Positions 9,475 to 18,040 of a DNA stretch of 64,000 nt are shown in pieces. The notes below the pieces were generated by a model. It worked only from the letters and a program-made list of their open reading frames with translations. It ran no database searches and had not been told where the DNA came from. The stretch spans positions 82,137 through 146,136 of the forward strand of contig NZ_JWHR01000112.1 in the NCBI RefSeq assembly GCF_000808015.1, given 5' to 3'. The first letter of the stretch is position 1, and each line of letters begins with the position of its first letter. This DNA is from Terrisporobacter othiniensis (lineage in GTDB: Bacteria; Bacillota; Clostridia; Peptostreptococcales; Peptostreptococcaceae). The position numbers were made by a program, and so were the translations under genes.

Positions 9475-9588
9475 CTATAAGGACCAAGCTAACATTCTTA
9501 TTAGCGTTGATACACTTGTTAATATAAAAATTACAGCTATTCCTATTGCTATAATTTTAGTCATTTTTTTCTGCATATTTTTAGCCAT
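9475..9588 (-). CDS. 37-residue single-span membrane protein
   Basis: Short ORF starting MAKNMQKKMTKIIAIG, with a basic N-terminus, one hydrophobic span (about residues 11-29) and a short Leu/Trp tail. AGGTGA sits six bases before the ATG at 9588. The stop is two bases before a strong terminator and the start is 26 bases after galU, so the gene is well framed as the second cistron of a galU operon. It resembles DUF4044-type micro-membrane proteins in size and layout, which is a suggestion only. No function is known. Confidence 0.65.
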   Translation of the reverse strand: MAKNMQKKMTKIIAIGIAVIFILTSVSTLIRMLAWSL

Positions 9589-9614
9589 TTGAATCACCTC
9601 TCTAAGTTCTACTT

Positions 9615-10502
9615 CTATTTTTTATCAGCATCTTCAAGGCTAACTTTTTTAAGATATTTCATAAAATCATCTCTTAATTCATCTTTTTTAAGAGCAAAAT
9701 CTACAGTGGCTTCTAAGAAGCCTAATTTGTCTCCTACATCGTATCTTCTTCCCTCAAAATTATATGCATACATAGCCTCTTTTTTAGATAGTCTTTTTAA
9801 GGCATCAGTTAATTGAACTTCTCCACCTTTTCCTATAGGTAAATCTTCTAGTATATCAAATATTTCAGGTGTAATTATATATCTTCCTAAAATCGCAATA
9901 TTAGAAGGCGCTTTATCTATATCAGGCTTTTCAACTAGATCCTTAACTTTGTAAACTCTATCTTCTATATGTTTAGCATCTACTATACCATACTTATTTA
10001 CATTTTCACTTTCAACTGTTTGAACCCCAAGAATAGTAGTTCTATATTCTTCGTAAGCATCCATAAGTTGTCTTAAACATGGAACATCATTATCTACTAT
10101 ATCATCTCCAAGCATAACTGCAAAAGGTTCATCGCCTATGAAACTCCTTGCACAGTGTATAGCATCTCCAAGTCCCTTAGGTTCCTTTTGTCTTATATAA
10201 TAGATATTTACCATCTTAGATATATCTCTAACTATTTCTAGTAATTCCGTCTTCCCTTTTTGTTCAAGTTCTAATTCTAACTCTACTGATTTATCAAAAT
10301 GATCTTCAATAGATTTTTTATTTTTACCAGTTATTATTAATATTTCCTCTATTCCAGAAGCCACTGCTTCTTCAATTATATATTGCAAGGTTGGTTTATC
10401 AACAATAGGTAACATTTCTTTTGGTTGAGCCTTTGTTGCTGGTAGAAATCTTGTCCCAAGACCAGCAGCAGGTATAACCGCTTTTCTTATTTTCCTTTGC
10501 AT
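9615..10502 (-). CDS. galU: UTP-glucose-1-phosphate uridylyltransferase
   Basis: Makes UDP-glucose from UTP and glucose 1-phosphate for cell-envelope polysaccharide and lipid glycosylation. The 295-residue protein has the nucleotidyltransferase signature AAGLGTRFLPATKAQPKEML at 13-32 and the GalU motifs EKPDIDKAPSN and GGEVQLTDAL. The ATG follows GGAGGG. Length is typical of GalU/GtaB. It is followed by the small membrane protein described above. Confidence 0.94.
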   Translation of the reverse strand: MQRKIRKAVIPAAGLGTRFLPATKAQPKEMLPIVDKPTLQYIIEEAVASGIEEILIITGKNKKSIEDHFDKSVELELELEQKGKTELLEIVRDISKMVNIYYIRQKEPKGLGDAIHCARSFIGDEPFAVMLGDDIVDNDVPCLRQLMDAYEEYRTTILGVQTVESENVNKYGIVDAKHIEDRVYKVKDLVEKPDIDKAPSNIAILGRYIITPEIFDILEDLPIGKGGEVQLTDALKRLSKKEAMYAYNFEGRRYDVGDKLGFLEATVDFALKKDELRDDFMKYLKKVSLEDADKK

Positions 10503-10602
10503 AATGCTATTCCCTCCAATAATCTTAAATATAATACGTTATATTAATACTTATTTTATCATCATACTTATAGTTTTGTCATGTTTATTATTGTCTAATC
10601 AA

Positions 10603-12477
10603 TCATTTCTCAGCTAATAATTTTTCTAATTCATTTACTAATTCATCAAACTTGTCTATTGTCTTTTTAATAGGTTTTTGACTATTTAAATCAACATTAT
10701 TAGATTTTAACAGATTTAAAGGATAATCTGAACCACCTTTTTTAAGGAAATTCAGGTAATTATCTGGACCATTTTTTAATATGTCTTGAGCACAAGTAAC
10801 TGCGCTACAACACCCTGTAGCATATTTATATACATAAAAACTATTATAAAAATGCGGTATCCTAGCCCATCCTACCATAGATAATGGATCAACTTCAAAG
10901 TCATCACCATAATATTTTTTAAGCAACATAGACCATTTATCATTTAATACTAATGCATTTAGTTGCTTATTATTTTCTGCTGCTTCATGTATATAATCTT
11001 CAAATTCAGCATACATAGTTTGAGTATATAGCGTATTTTTTATAAAATCTAAATACATGCTAATATAATAAGCTTTTTCTTTATTATTTGTTGCATTTTT
11101 AATTAAATTTTCATAAAGTAAAACTTCATTTGTTGTTGATGCAACTTCATGAGTAAAAATAGATGGAGAAGAATTATAAAAGTTTTGATTTTTAGTGCTT
11201 AAATATTCATAGGATGCATGACCAAGTTCATGTATTAATGTCGATACACCTCCTATAGAGCTATTGTAGTTAAGCAGTACATATGGATGATTATCATATA
11301 CAGATAAACAGTATCCTCCACTAACTTTATTTTCTTTTGAATATACATCTATCCATCTTTCATTAAATGCTTTGTATATTATACTTCCATATGCATCACC
11401 TAAAGGTGCTAAAGCAGAATATACCATACCTTGTGCTTTGTCATAGGATACAACTTCTTCACATTCACTAACAATAGGTACAAACATATCGTAGTAATAT
11501 ACTTTATCTAAATTTAAAACTTTTTTTCTAAGACTAATATACTTGTGTAAACTATCCGTATTATTGCTTACAGTCTTTATTAATCCTTTATAAACTTTTT
11601 CATCTATATTATCTGAGTCTAAATACATTTGTAAAGATGAATCATAATTTCTTACTGATGAATAAAAAACATTTTTATTAACCTGCCCACTTAATAAGCC
11701 TGCCAGAGTATTTATATTATCGTTATATGGTATAAATTCATTTTTATAAGCTTCCACTCTTTTTTCTCTGCTATAGTCTTGTATAGCATTCTCATATTCT
11801 GCAGGAGTTATATCAGACTTCTTGTCCATATTTCTAAATAAATCATAAACATTGCTAGGCAATCCATTTATAGATGACATGTTTGATAATATAGTCTCGC
11901 TCTTATCATCTAAATAATGTTTTTTATTTCTTCGAATATCTTTTATATACATTCCGTACTTGTTATTAATTTTTTTATCTGATAAGTATTTATTGCAATC
12001 TTTATCTGATAATTTAAGTATTTCTAACTCAAGCTGAGATGTAATATTCATATACCTAGAATAAGATTTTTTTATTTCTTCTGTCATGTTTAGATATTCA
12101 TATGAACTCTTATTTAAATCTTTTTTTAACTTAGCATAAGCTGATAGAGAATTTAACTTTATATCAAGTTTTTCCTTTATTCCCATGCCTAAATATAAAT
12201 GTGTTTTAGACTTTGTTAATTTTCCTATGTAATTTTCCAGCTCATTCATATCTTTATTAAATTTTTTTAAATCTTTTATCCATGCATCATCATTTTTATA
12301 TAAGGTATATAAATTCCAACAATATTTACTATAATCAATTTCTTTTTTAGGCTTCTCTTCATCTTTTTCATTTTGTGCAAAAGCTGTAGAGTAAGTACTG
12401 TAAATATCTTGTCTTGTAGTATAAATCCCAAATAGTAATAAAAAAACAATTAATAATTTTAATAACTTTCTGCCCAT
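10603..12477 (-). CDS. secreted M3-family (oligoendopeptidase-like) metallopeptidase
   Basis: Predicted zinc endopeptidase acting outside the membrane. The protein (624 residues from the chosen ATG at 12477) begins MGRKLLKLLIVFLLLFGIY, a signal peptide or anchor, followed by a helical N-terminal region. The active site HELGH lies near 416-420 and the third zinc ligand in THEVASTTNE about 30 residues on, as in M3 peptidases. I chose this start because GGGTGG is six bases before it. Most M3 oligopeptidases are cytosolic, so the exported form is notable. Its upstream region is the DnaA-box cluster. Confidence 0.82.
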   Translation of the reverse strand: MGRKLLKLLIVFLLLFGIYTTRQDIYSTYSTAFAQNEKDEEKPKKEIDYSKYCWNLYTLYKNDDAWIKDLKKFNKDMNELENYIGKLTKSKTHLYLGMGIKEKLDIKLNSLSAYAKLKKDLNKSSYEYLNMTEEIKKSYSRYMNITSQLELEILKLSDKDCNKYLSDKKINNKYGMYIKDIRRNKKHYLDDKSETILSNMSSINGLPSNVYDLFRNMDKKSDITPAEYENAIQDYSREKRVEAYKNEFIPYNDNINTLAGLLSGQVNKNVFYSSVRNYDSSLQMYLDSDNIDEKVYKGLIKTVSNNTDSLHKYISLRKKVLNLDKVYYYDMFVPIVSECEEVVSYDKAQGMVYSALAPLGDAYGSIIYKAFNERWIDVYSKENKVSGGYCLSVYDNHPYVLLNYNSSIGGVSTLIHELGHASYEYLSTKNQNFYNSSPSIFTHEVASTTNEVLLYENLIKNATNNKEKAYYISMYLDFIKNTLYTQTMYAEFEDYIHEAAENNKQLNALVLNDKWSMLLKKYYGDDFEVDPLSMVGWARIPHFYNSFYVYKYATGCCSAVTCAQDILKNGPDNYLNFLKKGGSDYPLNLLKSNNVDLNSQKPIKKTIDKFDELVNELEKLLAEK

Positions 12478-12551
12478 AAAAAGCCACCCTTTCATCAAGT
12501 TACTTAATAATAGGATGGCTTATTTTTTACAAATTATTCAATTTTATATAC

Positions 12552-12730
12552 TGTGTATAACCATGACTTATCCACAATGTTATTCACATATCAACACCCT
12601 TTCTTTTTCTTATACTTTAGTATTTTCAATGGTTTTATATTTATAAAATTATATCACTTCACCATATTCCTCCTATTTATCAACATTTTTTACAATCTTA
12701 TCAACAAATTTTATACCTTTTTGTTGATAT
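12552..12730. promoter_or_regulatory. cluster of DnaA-box-like sequences
   Basis: Three exact TTATNCACA boxes lie within 37 bases: TTATACACA on minus (12552-12560), TTATCCACA (12568-12576) and TTATTCACA (12580-12588) on plus. Two TTATCAACA near-matches follow at 12677-12685 and 12698-12706, with ATATCAACA variants at 12588-12596 (plus, sharing one base with the preceding box) and 12722-12730 (minus). The cluster fills most of the gap between the spoIIE stop and the M3 peptidase start; no gene is supported there. DnaA binding is inferred from the motifs. Confidence 0.65.
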
Positions 12731-12737
12731 TTATATT

Positions 12738-15107
12738 TTAATTGCTTACAACTTTAGTTACCAACACAGTCATATCATCATCTACCTCTCCAAGCTGTAA
12801 TTCTAAAGCTCGGTCTAAAATTTGATTTGCAATTTCCTTTGGATTAGTTGTTGTAAGTTTTTTAAGGAAGTATATCAACCAATTCTCTCCGAAGTCATTA
12901 TTCTTACCAGCATCAACAATACCGTCAGAGACCATTATTATAAAATCACCATTCTTTATTTTCACATTGTGTCTATCTAAGTTTATTTCAGATAGTATTC
13001 CAACTGGTAGTGAAGATGATGAAATTAAATCCACATCCTTATTTTCTCTACTAATATATGTTGAGCAAGCTCCCATTTTAACAGTTTCCAATCTTCCTTT
13101 TTTCAAATCAACTATACCTAAATCCAGCGTTGAAAAAATTTCTTCTGATGATTTAAGTAAAAGCATATTATTTATTGTGTTTATGACTATTTCTTTGTCA
13201 ATTTTAGCTTCCATCATATTTTCCAAGATGTCTATGGTAACAGATGATTCATCGTATGCTTTTTTACCTTTTCCCATACCATCACTTATTGCCATCATAT
13301 ATTTACCATCGTAAATTTCCATAAATGTATAATTATCTCCACAGAATATATGACCATCCCTAGACATGGCTGCTGCTTCTGTGACCACTTTAAATTTCTC
13401 AGCTTTTGTAAGGATTGCTTTACAATTTTCTCCTAAACAATGGCACCCGATCTTTTGAATATCTAAAGTTTCTCCTACAAAGTTAGAAATAACTTTTAAT
13501 AATTTATCATCACACAAGCAACCATCTCTACAATTTTTCATTTCAATGGTTATTTTAAAATCATCGTTTCCTTCTTGAATATAATTAACCTTGTCCACAA
13601 TAATATTATGTCTTTGTAATTCATCAAAAATTTCTTTTTCTTTATCTAAATTCAACATAATGTCTTGTTCTAAACTTTTGGATATACATTCTATTGATTT
13701 TGATATATCTTTTATTTGTTTTGATATAACTTGTCTACTTTCACTTAATTTCATATTCCAATCATAGTCTAGAGCATATAGTTTATAATAATAGTTAGCT
13801 ACTCTTACAATTAGCTCTGGCTTCATACACTCTTTCCTAAAGCTTTCTGGAATATCTCTTGTACTTATCTCACCATCCTCTATTTTTTCAATTATTTCAT
13901 AGATTAAATTATAAGTGTAATTAAATTTTGATTCCCAACAAATTCGTTGCATACTACAATACTGACATTCATCATTATGAATCATATCAATTATAGCGGA
14001 GATATCTCTTTGGCCTATTACTTTGTCTCTTTCTCTTACTTTGTCAAAAGTGTTAGCCAACTCATTATATACTCTTTGTATATTCATAAGTTTGCTATTT
14101 GTTAAATTTTTACTTCTCGTTATATATTCATAAACAGCCTCGTTAGAGTCCACCTTAGTTTTTACTAATTTCTCCATCTTATTAAAAAGTGATTTTGGTA
14201 TTAGAGAAACTATTAAACAACCTATGGCTATATCAATTATTTGTGATAAATTTGAAGTTATTCCTGAAGTATAGGAATATATTATAATCCAACTTAATAA
14301 ATATCCTAATATAGAAATATATTTATTTAATTTATTAAATGCCCCTGATACAAGGCCAGCAAAAGAATATACTCCCATATATAGGGCCGATACTACGTTA
14401 GATATCATAAAACCTAAACCAACAATAACTCCACTTGTAGCACCCAGAGTTGAACCTCCAAGTATAGATGCTATAAGTATTAACACTGTTGCTAAAACTC
14501 CCCTAGCTGAAACACCTAATAAACCTATATTGCCTATTCCTATAATACTAAAGGCAATTAATAGGCTGAGGGAAACTACCTCCTCGGGACTTATATACAT
14601 CTTGTTCTTGTTATTAAGTAAGAACTTTGTCCCAAACGAAAATATGTATGCTGAAATAAATGTAACTACAAATTCCATAAGAATTATTATAAAATCGTAT
14701 ATGTTTTTATTACCATAGTATGCTGTTTGTCCTAAAGACATTGGAAGCAATATTACTGCTCCTAGCAAACTAATTTTGGCTACAGAGTCTAATTTTTTAA
14801 TCTTATTACTAAAAGCTAAAATAATAACTAAACATATACTGTACTTAACAATATATGATATATCATTGAAAGATAGTAGTGTGCCTACCAAAGTTGATAA
14901 AAATACTTGATATTTATACTGATCTAATTTAACAAAAAATAAGAAGAATGCTATTCCAAAGGGTGCTACCCCATCCACAATGGTGAACCGACTAAGAAAA
15001 AATCCCAGCAACATAAAAATTGCCGTCTTTGTGTTTATATATTTATTTATTTTTATTTTATTTAAATTAAAGCCTCTACTTTTTACAGCAACTCCATCTC
15101 TATCCAT
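12738..15107 (-). CDS. spoIIE: stage II sporulation protein E, serine phosphatase
   Basis: Membrane-bound PP2C phosphatase that dephosphorylates SpoIIAA and so releases sigma-F in the forespore. The 789-residue protein has about ten N-terminal membrane spans (35-315), a central region for assembly and division contacts (320-560), and a C-terminal PP2C domain with the metal-site motifs ISDGMGKGKKAY and MVSDGIVDAG. ATG follows AGGAGGAG. Downstream, the tilS-hprT-ftsH genes found after spoIIE in Bacillus are absent. Confidence 0.95.
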   Translation of the reverse strand: MDRDGVAVKSRGFNLNKIKINKYINTKTAIFMLLGFFLSRFTIVDGVAPFGIAFFLFFVKLDQYKYQVFLSTLVGTLLSFNDISYIVKYSICLVIILAFSNKIKKLDSVAKISLLGAVILLPMSLGQTAYYGNKNIYDFIIILMEFVVTFISAYIFSFGTKFLLNNKNKMYISPEEVVSLSLLIAFSIIGIGNIGLLGVSARGVLATVLILIASILGGSTLGATSGVIVGLGFMISNVVSALYMGVYSFAGLVSGAFNKLNKYISILGYLLSWIIIYSYTSGITSNLSQIIDIAIGCLIVSLIPKSLFNKMEKLVKTKVDSNEAVYEYITRSKNLTNSKLMNIQRVYNELANTFDKVRERDKVIGQRDISAIIDMIHNDECQYCSMQRICWESKFNYTYNLIYEIIEKIEDGEISTRDIPESFRKECMKPELIVRVANYYYKLYALDYDWNMKLSESRQVISKQIKDISKSIECISKSLEQDIMLNLDKEKEIFDELQRHNIIVDKVNYIQEGNDDFKITIEMKNCRDGCLCDDKLLKVISNFVGETLDIQKIGCHCLGENCKAILTKAEKFKVVTEAAAMSRDGHIFCGDNYTFMEIYDGKYMMAISDGMGKGKKAYDESSVTIDILENMMEAKIDKEIVINTINNMLLLKSSEEIFSTLDLGIVDLKKGRLETVKMGACSTYISRENKDVDLISSSSLPVGILSEINLDRHNVKIKNGDFIIMVSDGIVDAGKNNDFGENWLIYFLKKLTTTNPKEIANQILDRALELQLGEVDDDMTVLVTKVVSN

Positions 15108-15130
15108 AAAAAATCTCCTCCTTTGTTTAA

Positions 15131-15172
15131 CATGAATTATATCAAAGGGGAGAATTATATTTTGTCATAATT
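15131..15172 (-). promoter_or_regulatory. spoIIE promoter region with 0A-box-like site
   Basis: On minus, -10 TATAAT lies at 15135-15140. On plus, TTTTGTCATAA near 15159-15169 resembles the Spo0A box core TTTTGTCGAAA with mismatches, placed about where a Spo0A-activated sigma-A promoter carries it. Known spoIIE promoters are of this class; the site itself is a prediction. Confidence 0.4.
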
Positions 15173-15193
15173 GGTTTTAGTATTCCTAAAAAA

Positions 15194-16120
15194 TTAAGAC
15201 ATATTTTTTGAGTTTTGACACATTAAGCCTTCCAAATTATCGTACTCACTTATCATTATTTTTTCAATTTCTAACTTTTCCATTACAATATGTAATATTT
15301 TTACACCAGCCGTTATAATATCTGCTCGTTTTGGTTGTAGCCCTTTTAAGGCTTTCTTATCATTTAATGTCATGATTTTTAAATTTTGTAGAATTTTTTC
15401 TAAATCTTTTTTTGTGACCACACTATTATGAACTTTTTCCATAGAATATACCTCTAATTGTTGATTCATAGCAGAAAGTGAAGTAATTGCTCCCCCAATT
15501 CCTACTAATTTGCTTATATTCATTGTTTCAATTTTATTAATAGTCGATGATATAGTATCCTCTATAAAGTTTGTCATAGAGCTAAACTCTTCATCACTAA
15601 TAGGATCTGTTGTAATAAATTTTTCTGTCATTCTAAGAGCTCCTACATTTTCACTCTTGCAAAACTTAATACCCTCTTCATTTCCAACAACAAACTCTGT
15701 AGAGCCACCTCCAATATCGATTACTAATATATCTTCTTTTTTATCACCTTCTGTGCCTTCTAGTACGCCCATAAAGCCTAAATTAGATTCTTCTTCTCCA
15801 CAAATTATCTTTACATCTATATTTGTTAATTTTTTTGCTTCATTAATAAAGTCTTGTCCATTTTTACTATCTCTCAAAGCTGATGTTCCCATACAATACA
15901 CTTTTTCACACTTTTCCTCATTACATTTATCAGAGAACTCTTTAAGAGCCTTTAAATTTCTTTCTAAAGCTTCATTTGTAATATAACCGTCTTGGTCAAC
16001 TCCTTGACCTATTCTAGTTGTATTTATGTACTTCTTTCTATTCTCTATTTTATTATCGTTATAATCTGCTATTAATAACCTCATTGAGTTTGTACCAATA
16101 TCAATTGCTCCTATTTTCAT
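15194..16120 (-). CDS. ppx: Ppx/GppA-family exopolyphosphatase
   Basis: Predicted to hydrolyse terminal phosphates from polyphosphate or (p)ppGpp-type nucleotides. The 308-residue protein is the short two-lobe form of the ASKHA fold, with phosphate-binding motifs IDIGTNSMRLLIADY at the N-terminus and VIDIGGGSTEFV near residue 130. It lacks the C-terminal HD domain of long Ppx proteins. ATG follows GGAGG. It sits between divIC and spoIIE, where an S1-domain gene (yabR) is common in Bacillus. Confidence 0.9.
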   Translation of the reverse strand: MKIGAIDIGTNSMRLLIADYNDNKIENRKKYINTTRIGQGVDQDGYITNEALERNLKALKEFSDKCNEEKCEKVYCMGTSALRDSKNGQDFINEAKKLTNIDVKIICGEEESNLGFMGVLEGTEGDKKEDILVIDIGGGSTEFVVGNEEGIKFCKSENVGALRMTEKFITTDPISDEEFSSMTNFIEDTISSTINKIETMNISKLVGIGGAITSLSAMNQQLEVYSMEKVHNSVVTKKDLEKILQNLKIMTLNDKKALKGLQPKRADIITAGVKILHIVMEKLEIEKIMISEYDNLEGLMCQNSKNMS

Positions 16121-16267
16121 GTTATTCCTCCTTATTAAAATTCAATCCTGTTCATATTGTCTACCATATCTCTTAGTTATAGTTTTTAATAAATCAGTTT
16201 GCAAACAATATATTATAAATATTCCTTCAAGTAATAATCTTACTTAAATTAATATTATTATAAACTA

Positions 16268-16293
16268 AAAAGAGATAACTTAGTTATCTCTTT
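16268..16293 (-). terminator. divIC terminator
   Basis: Self-complementary AAAGAGATAACT / AGTTATCTCTTT overlaps the divIC stop and is followed on minus by TTTTTAGTTTAT. It separates the yabP-yabQ-divIC unit from ppx. Confidence 0.7.
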
Positions 16294-16573
16294 CACTTGA
16301 ATCTACATATATTATTTCATTTGATTTAATCATACCTAGCTCATTTCTTGCTACTGATTCTAAATCATTATCTTTACTTAATTTTTCTAACTTACTTATT
16401 TCCTCTTTAGTATTTTCTATCTGGTTGTTTATTTGTGCTATCTGGCCTTTATATTCATTTACTTTTCTAATCTGAAATATAAATCCAGTGATGATACTAA
16501 ACACTAAAAAAAATACAAATAAGCCTAAAATCATATACTGCCCCATAAATCTTTTTAACATCTTTATCTTCAT
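16280..16573 (-). CDS. divIC: septum formation initiator, DivIC/FtsB type
   Basis: Bitopic division protein expected to join the FtsL-DivIB complex at the septum. The 97 residues comprise a short cytoplasmic N-terminus, one transmembrane span (about 12-32) and a coiled-coil extracellular part (36-70, heptad-like QINNQIENTKEEISKLEKL). Its ATG overlaps the yabQ stop (ATGA), showing translational coupling. Position after yabP-yabQ matches divIC of B. subtilis. Confidence 0.85.
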   Translation of the reverse strand: MKIKMLKRFMGQYMILGLFVFFLVFSIITGFIFQIRKVNEYKGQIAQINNQIENTKEEISKLEKLSKDNDLESVARNELGMIKSNEIIYVDSSERDN

Positions 16574-17046
16574 GCACCTACACCCTTTTTATTTTTTCTT
16601 TTTCTCTTAGTTGATAAAAGTATACTTGGTATATAACAAATAATATCAAATATAAGGTGTATTGAATAGATAATAATGTAATACAAATTATTTAAAAAAC
16701 TGACTATGTAGTATATAGTCTTTTTGAATAAGCTTGTTATAAAAGAAATTATTTTATTGAATGCAATCAAAATATATTTACTTATGGTGTTATAATATAA
16801 AATAAAACCTAGAAATAAGGCTACAAAATGATAATATCTTAAGTCAAATCTTTCTAATAAATTAATTGTTGTGAAGATTACAGCTGTTATAAGTATCCAA
16901 AATATAACATCAAAAACAAAAGATATTTTTTTTACTATTTTAAAATTTGTTCTTAGTGATCTATATAAATCAAATAATAGCCCTATTACTATTCCACCAT
17001 AAAGAGTTAAATAAAATATATTTATGTCCTCTATAAAAAATCCCAT
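16570..17046 (-). CDS. yabQ: spore cortex biosynthesis protein YabQ
   Basis: Membrane protein made in the mother cell and needed for cortex formation in Bacillus. The 158-residue protein has four or five hydrophobic segments and ends with a basic tail (STKRKRKNKKG). Its start overlaps the yabP stop at 17046 and its stop overlaps the divIC start, forming a tight three-gene unit. The call rests on the family's early motif YGGIVIGLLFDLYRSLR and on the yabP-yabQ-divIC order. Confidence 0.85.
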   Translation of the reverse strand: MGFFIEDINIFYLTLYGGIVIGLLFDLYRSLRTNFKIVKKISFVFDVIFWILITAVIFTTINLLERFDLRYYHFVALFLGFILYYNTISKYILIAFNKIISFITSLFKKTIYYIVSFLNNLYYIIIYSIHLIFDIICYIPSILLSTKRKRKNKKGVGA

Positions 17047-17300
17047 TATTTAAATACCTTTTTAAAGAATTTTTCTTCAGGCTTTTTATCCTTGGCATAA
17101 TTTATAGAGTTTACAGTGCCTTCCACACTTATTATACTTTCTTCCAAATTAAGCTTATTCATATCCAAGCCCTCACCTTCCACAATAAGTCTTCCTGCAG
17201 AAGTTAAAAGCTCTACTCTCTTATCATTAAAAGAATATATATGATCTACTCCTGATATAACTAGATTAGATCTGTCCTTTAAACTTATACTATGTTCCAT
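17046..17300 (-). CDS. yabP: sporulation protein YabP
   Basis: Small soluble protein required with YabQ for spore cortex synthesis, expressed under sigma-E in Bacillus. The product (84 residues from the ATG at 17300) starts MEHSISLKDRSNLVISGVDH and belongs to the YabP/YqfC fold, with alternating beta strands. An open frame continues 19 codons upstream, but GGGGGG sits just before the paired ATGs at 17303 and 17300, so the short form is more likely. Confidence 0.85.
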   Translation of the reverse strand: MEHSISLKDRSNLVISGVDHIYSFNDKRVELLTSAGRLIVEGEGLDMNKLNLEESIISVEGTVNSINYAKDKKPEEKFFKKVFK

Positions 17301-17360
17301 CATATCCCCCCAGTATATATAAATTACTCCTAATATAAATATACTGAGGTTATTCAAATA

Positions 17361-17603
17361 TTATTCTATTATCTCATACATTTCCTTAGCTTCAGCCTTA
17401 AGAACATGTTCTCTTATTTCAGTTATTTTAAATTTCATTATTTTTTCTCCAAAAGTAATTTCTAATACATCACCTATGTTTACTTCTGAAGATGATTTTG
17501 CTTGTTTCCCATTTATAGTAACTATCCCTTTATCACAAGCTTCCTTTGCCACTGTTCTTCTTTTTATTATTCTTGATACTTTTAAAAATTTATCTAGTCT
17601 CAT
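17361..17603 (-). CDS. rqcP: S4-domain RNA-binding protein, RqcP/HslR-like
   Basis: Binds RNA through an S4 fold; Bacillus RqcP (YabO) works in ribosome quality control, helping add poly-alanine tails to stalled chains. The 80-residue protein is a single S4 domain with the signature MRLDKFLKVSRIIKRRTVAKEA split over residues 1-22 and a C-terminal strand pair. ATG follows AAGGAGG. Order hup-rqcP-yabP is as in Bacillus yabO-yabP. RqcP is chosen from synteny; HslR is the alternative name. Confidence 0.85.
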   Translation of the reverse strand: MRLDKFLKVSRIIKRRTVAKEACDKGIVTINGKQAKSSSEVNIGDVLEITFGEKIMKFKITEIREHVLKAEAKEMYEIIE

Positions 17604-17624
17604 AGGGCCTCCTTAATATGCAGA

Positions 17625-17649
17625 AAAAGTGTGGGAAGCCCACACTTTT
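17625..17649 (-). terminator. hup terminator
   Basis: Arms AAAAGTGTGGG (17625-17635) and CCCACACTTTT (17639-17649), three-base loop, on minus followed by TCTGC rather than a long T run, with the T run inside the stem end. It lies between hup and the S4 gene. Confidence 0.65.
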
Positions 17650-17675
17650 ATCTATTATTAATCACTATTATGTTC

Positions 17676-17960
17676 TTATTTGTTTATAGCTTCTTTTAAA
17701 ACTTTTCCAGCTTTGAATACTGGAGCTTTAGAAGCTGGTATGTTTATAACTTGTTGTGGGTCTCTTGGGTTTCTTCCTTGTCTAGCAGCTCTTTCTCTAG
17801 TTTCGAAAGTTCCAAATCCTACTAATTGAACTTTATCTCCTTCAACTAGTGCATCTTCAACTGAAGCCATAAATGCATTTAATGCATCCTCTATTTGTTT
17901 TTTAGTTAATTCTAACTCACTTTTTTCTGCCATTTTTGATACTAATTCAGCTTTATTCAT
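17676..17960 (-). CDS. hup: HU-family DNA-binding protein
   Basis: Nucleoid-associated histone-like dimer that bends DNA. The 94-residue protein has the HU signature GFGTFETRERAARQGRNPRD at 47-66 and ends in the typical basic arm (KVLKEAINK). ATG follows GGAGG. In Bacillus the HU gene is elsewhere (hbs), but clostridial genomes commonly have it between mazG and the S4 gene. It has its own terminator, consistent with strong monocistronic expression. Confidence 0.94.
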   Translation of the reverse strand: MNKAELVSKMAEKSELELTKKQIEDALNAFMASVEDALVEGDKVQLVGFGTFETRERAARQGRNPRDPQQVINIPASKAPVFKAGKVLKEAINK

Positions 17961-18040
17961 TATTTTTACCTCCTAAAATGTGTTAATATAAAACTCTTTT
18001 CTTGTAAGTTCTATATACTTATGAAATTTCCTTCTATTAT

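Noticed and set aside
12553..12741. 62-codon Phe-rich plus-strand frame between spoIIE and the peptidase
   Set aside because: No ribosome site, extreme composition, and the sequence is better explained as a DnaA-box cluster.
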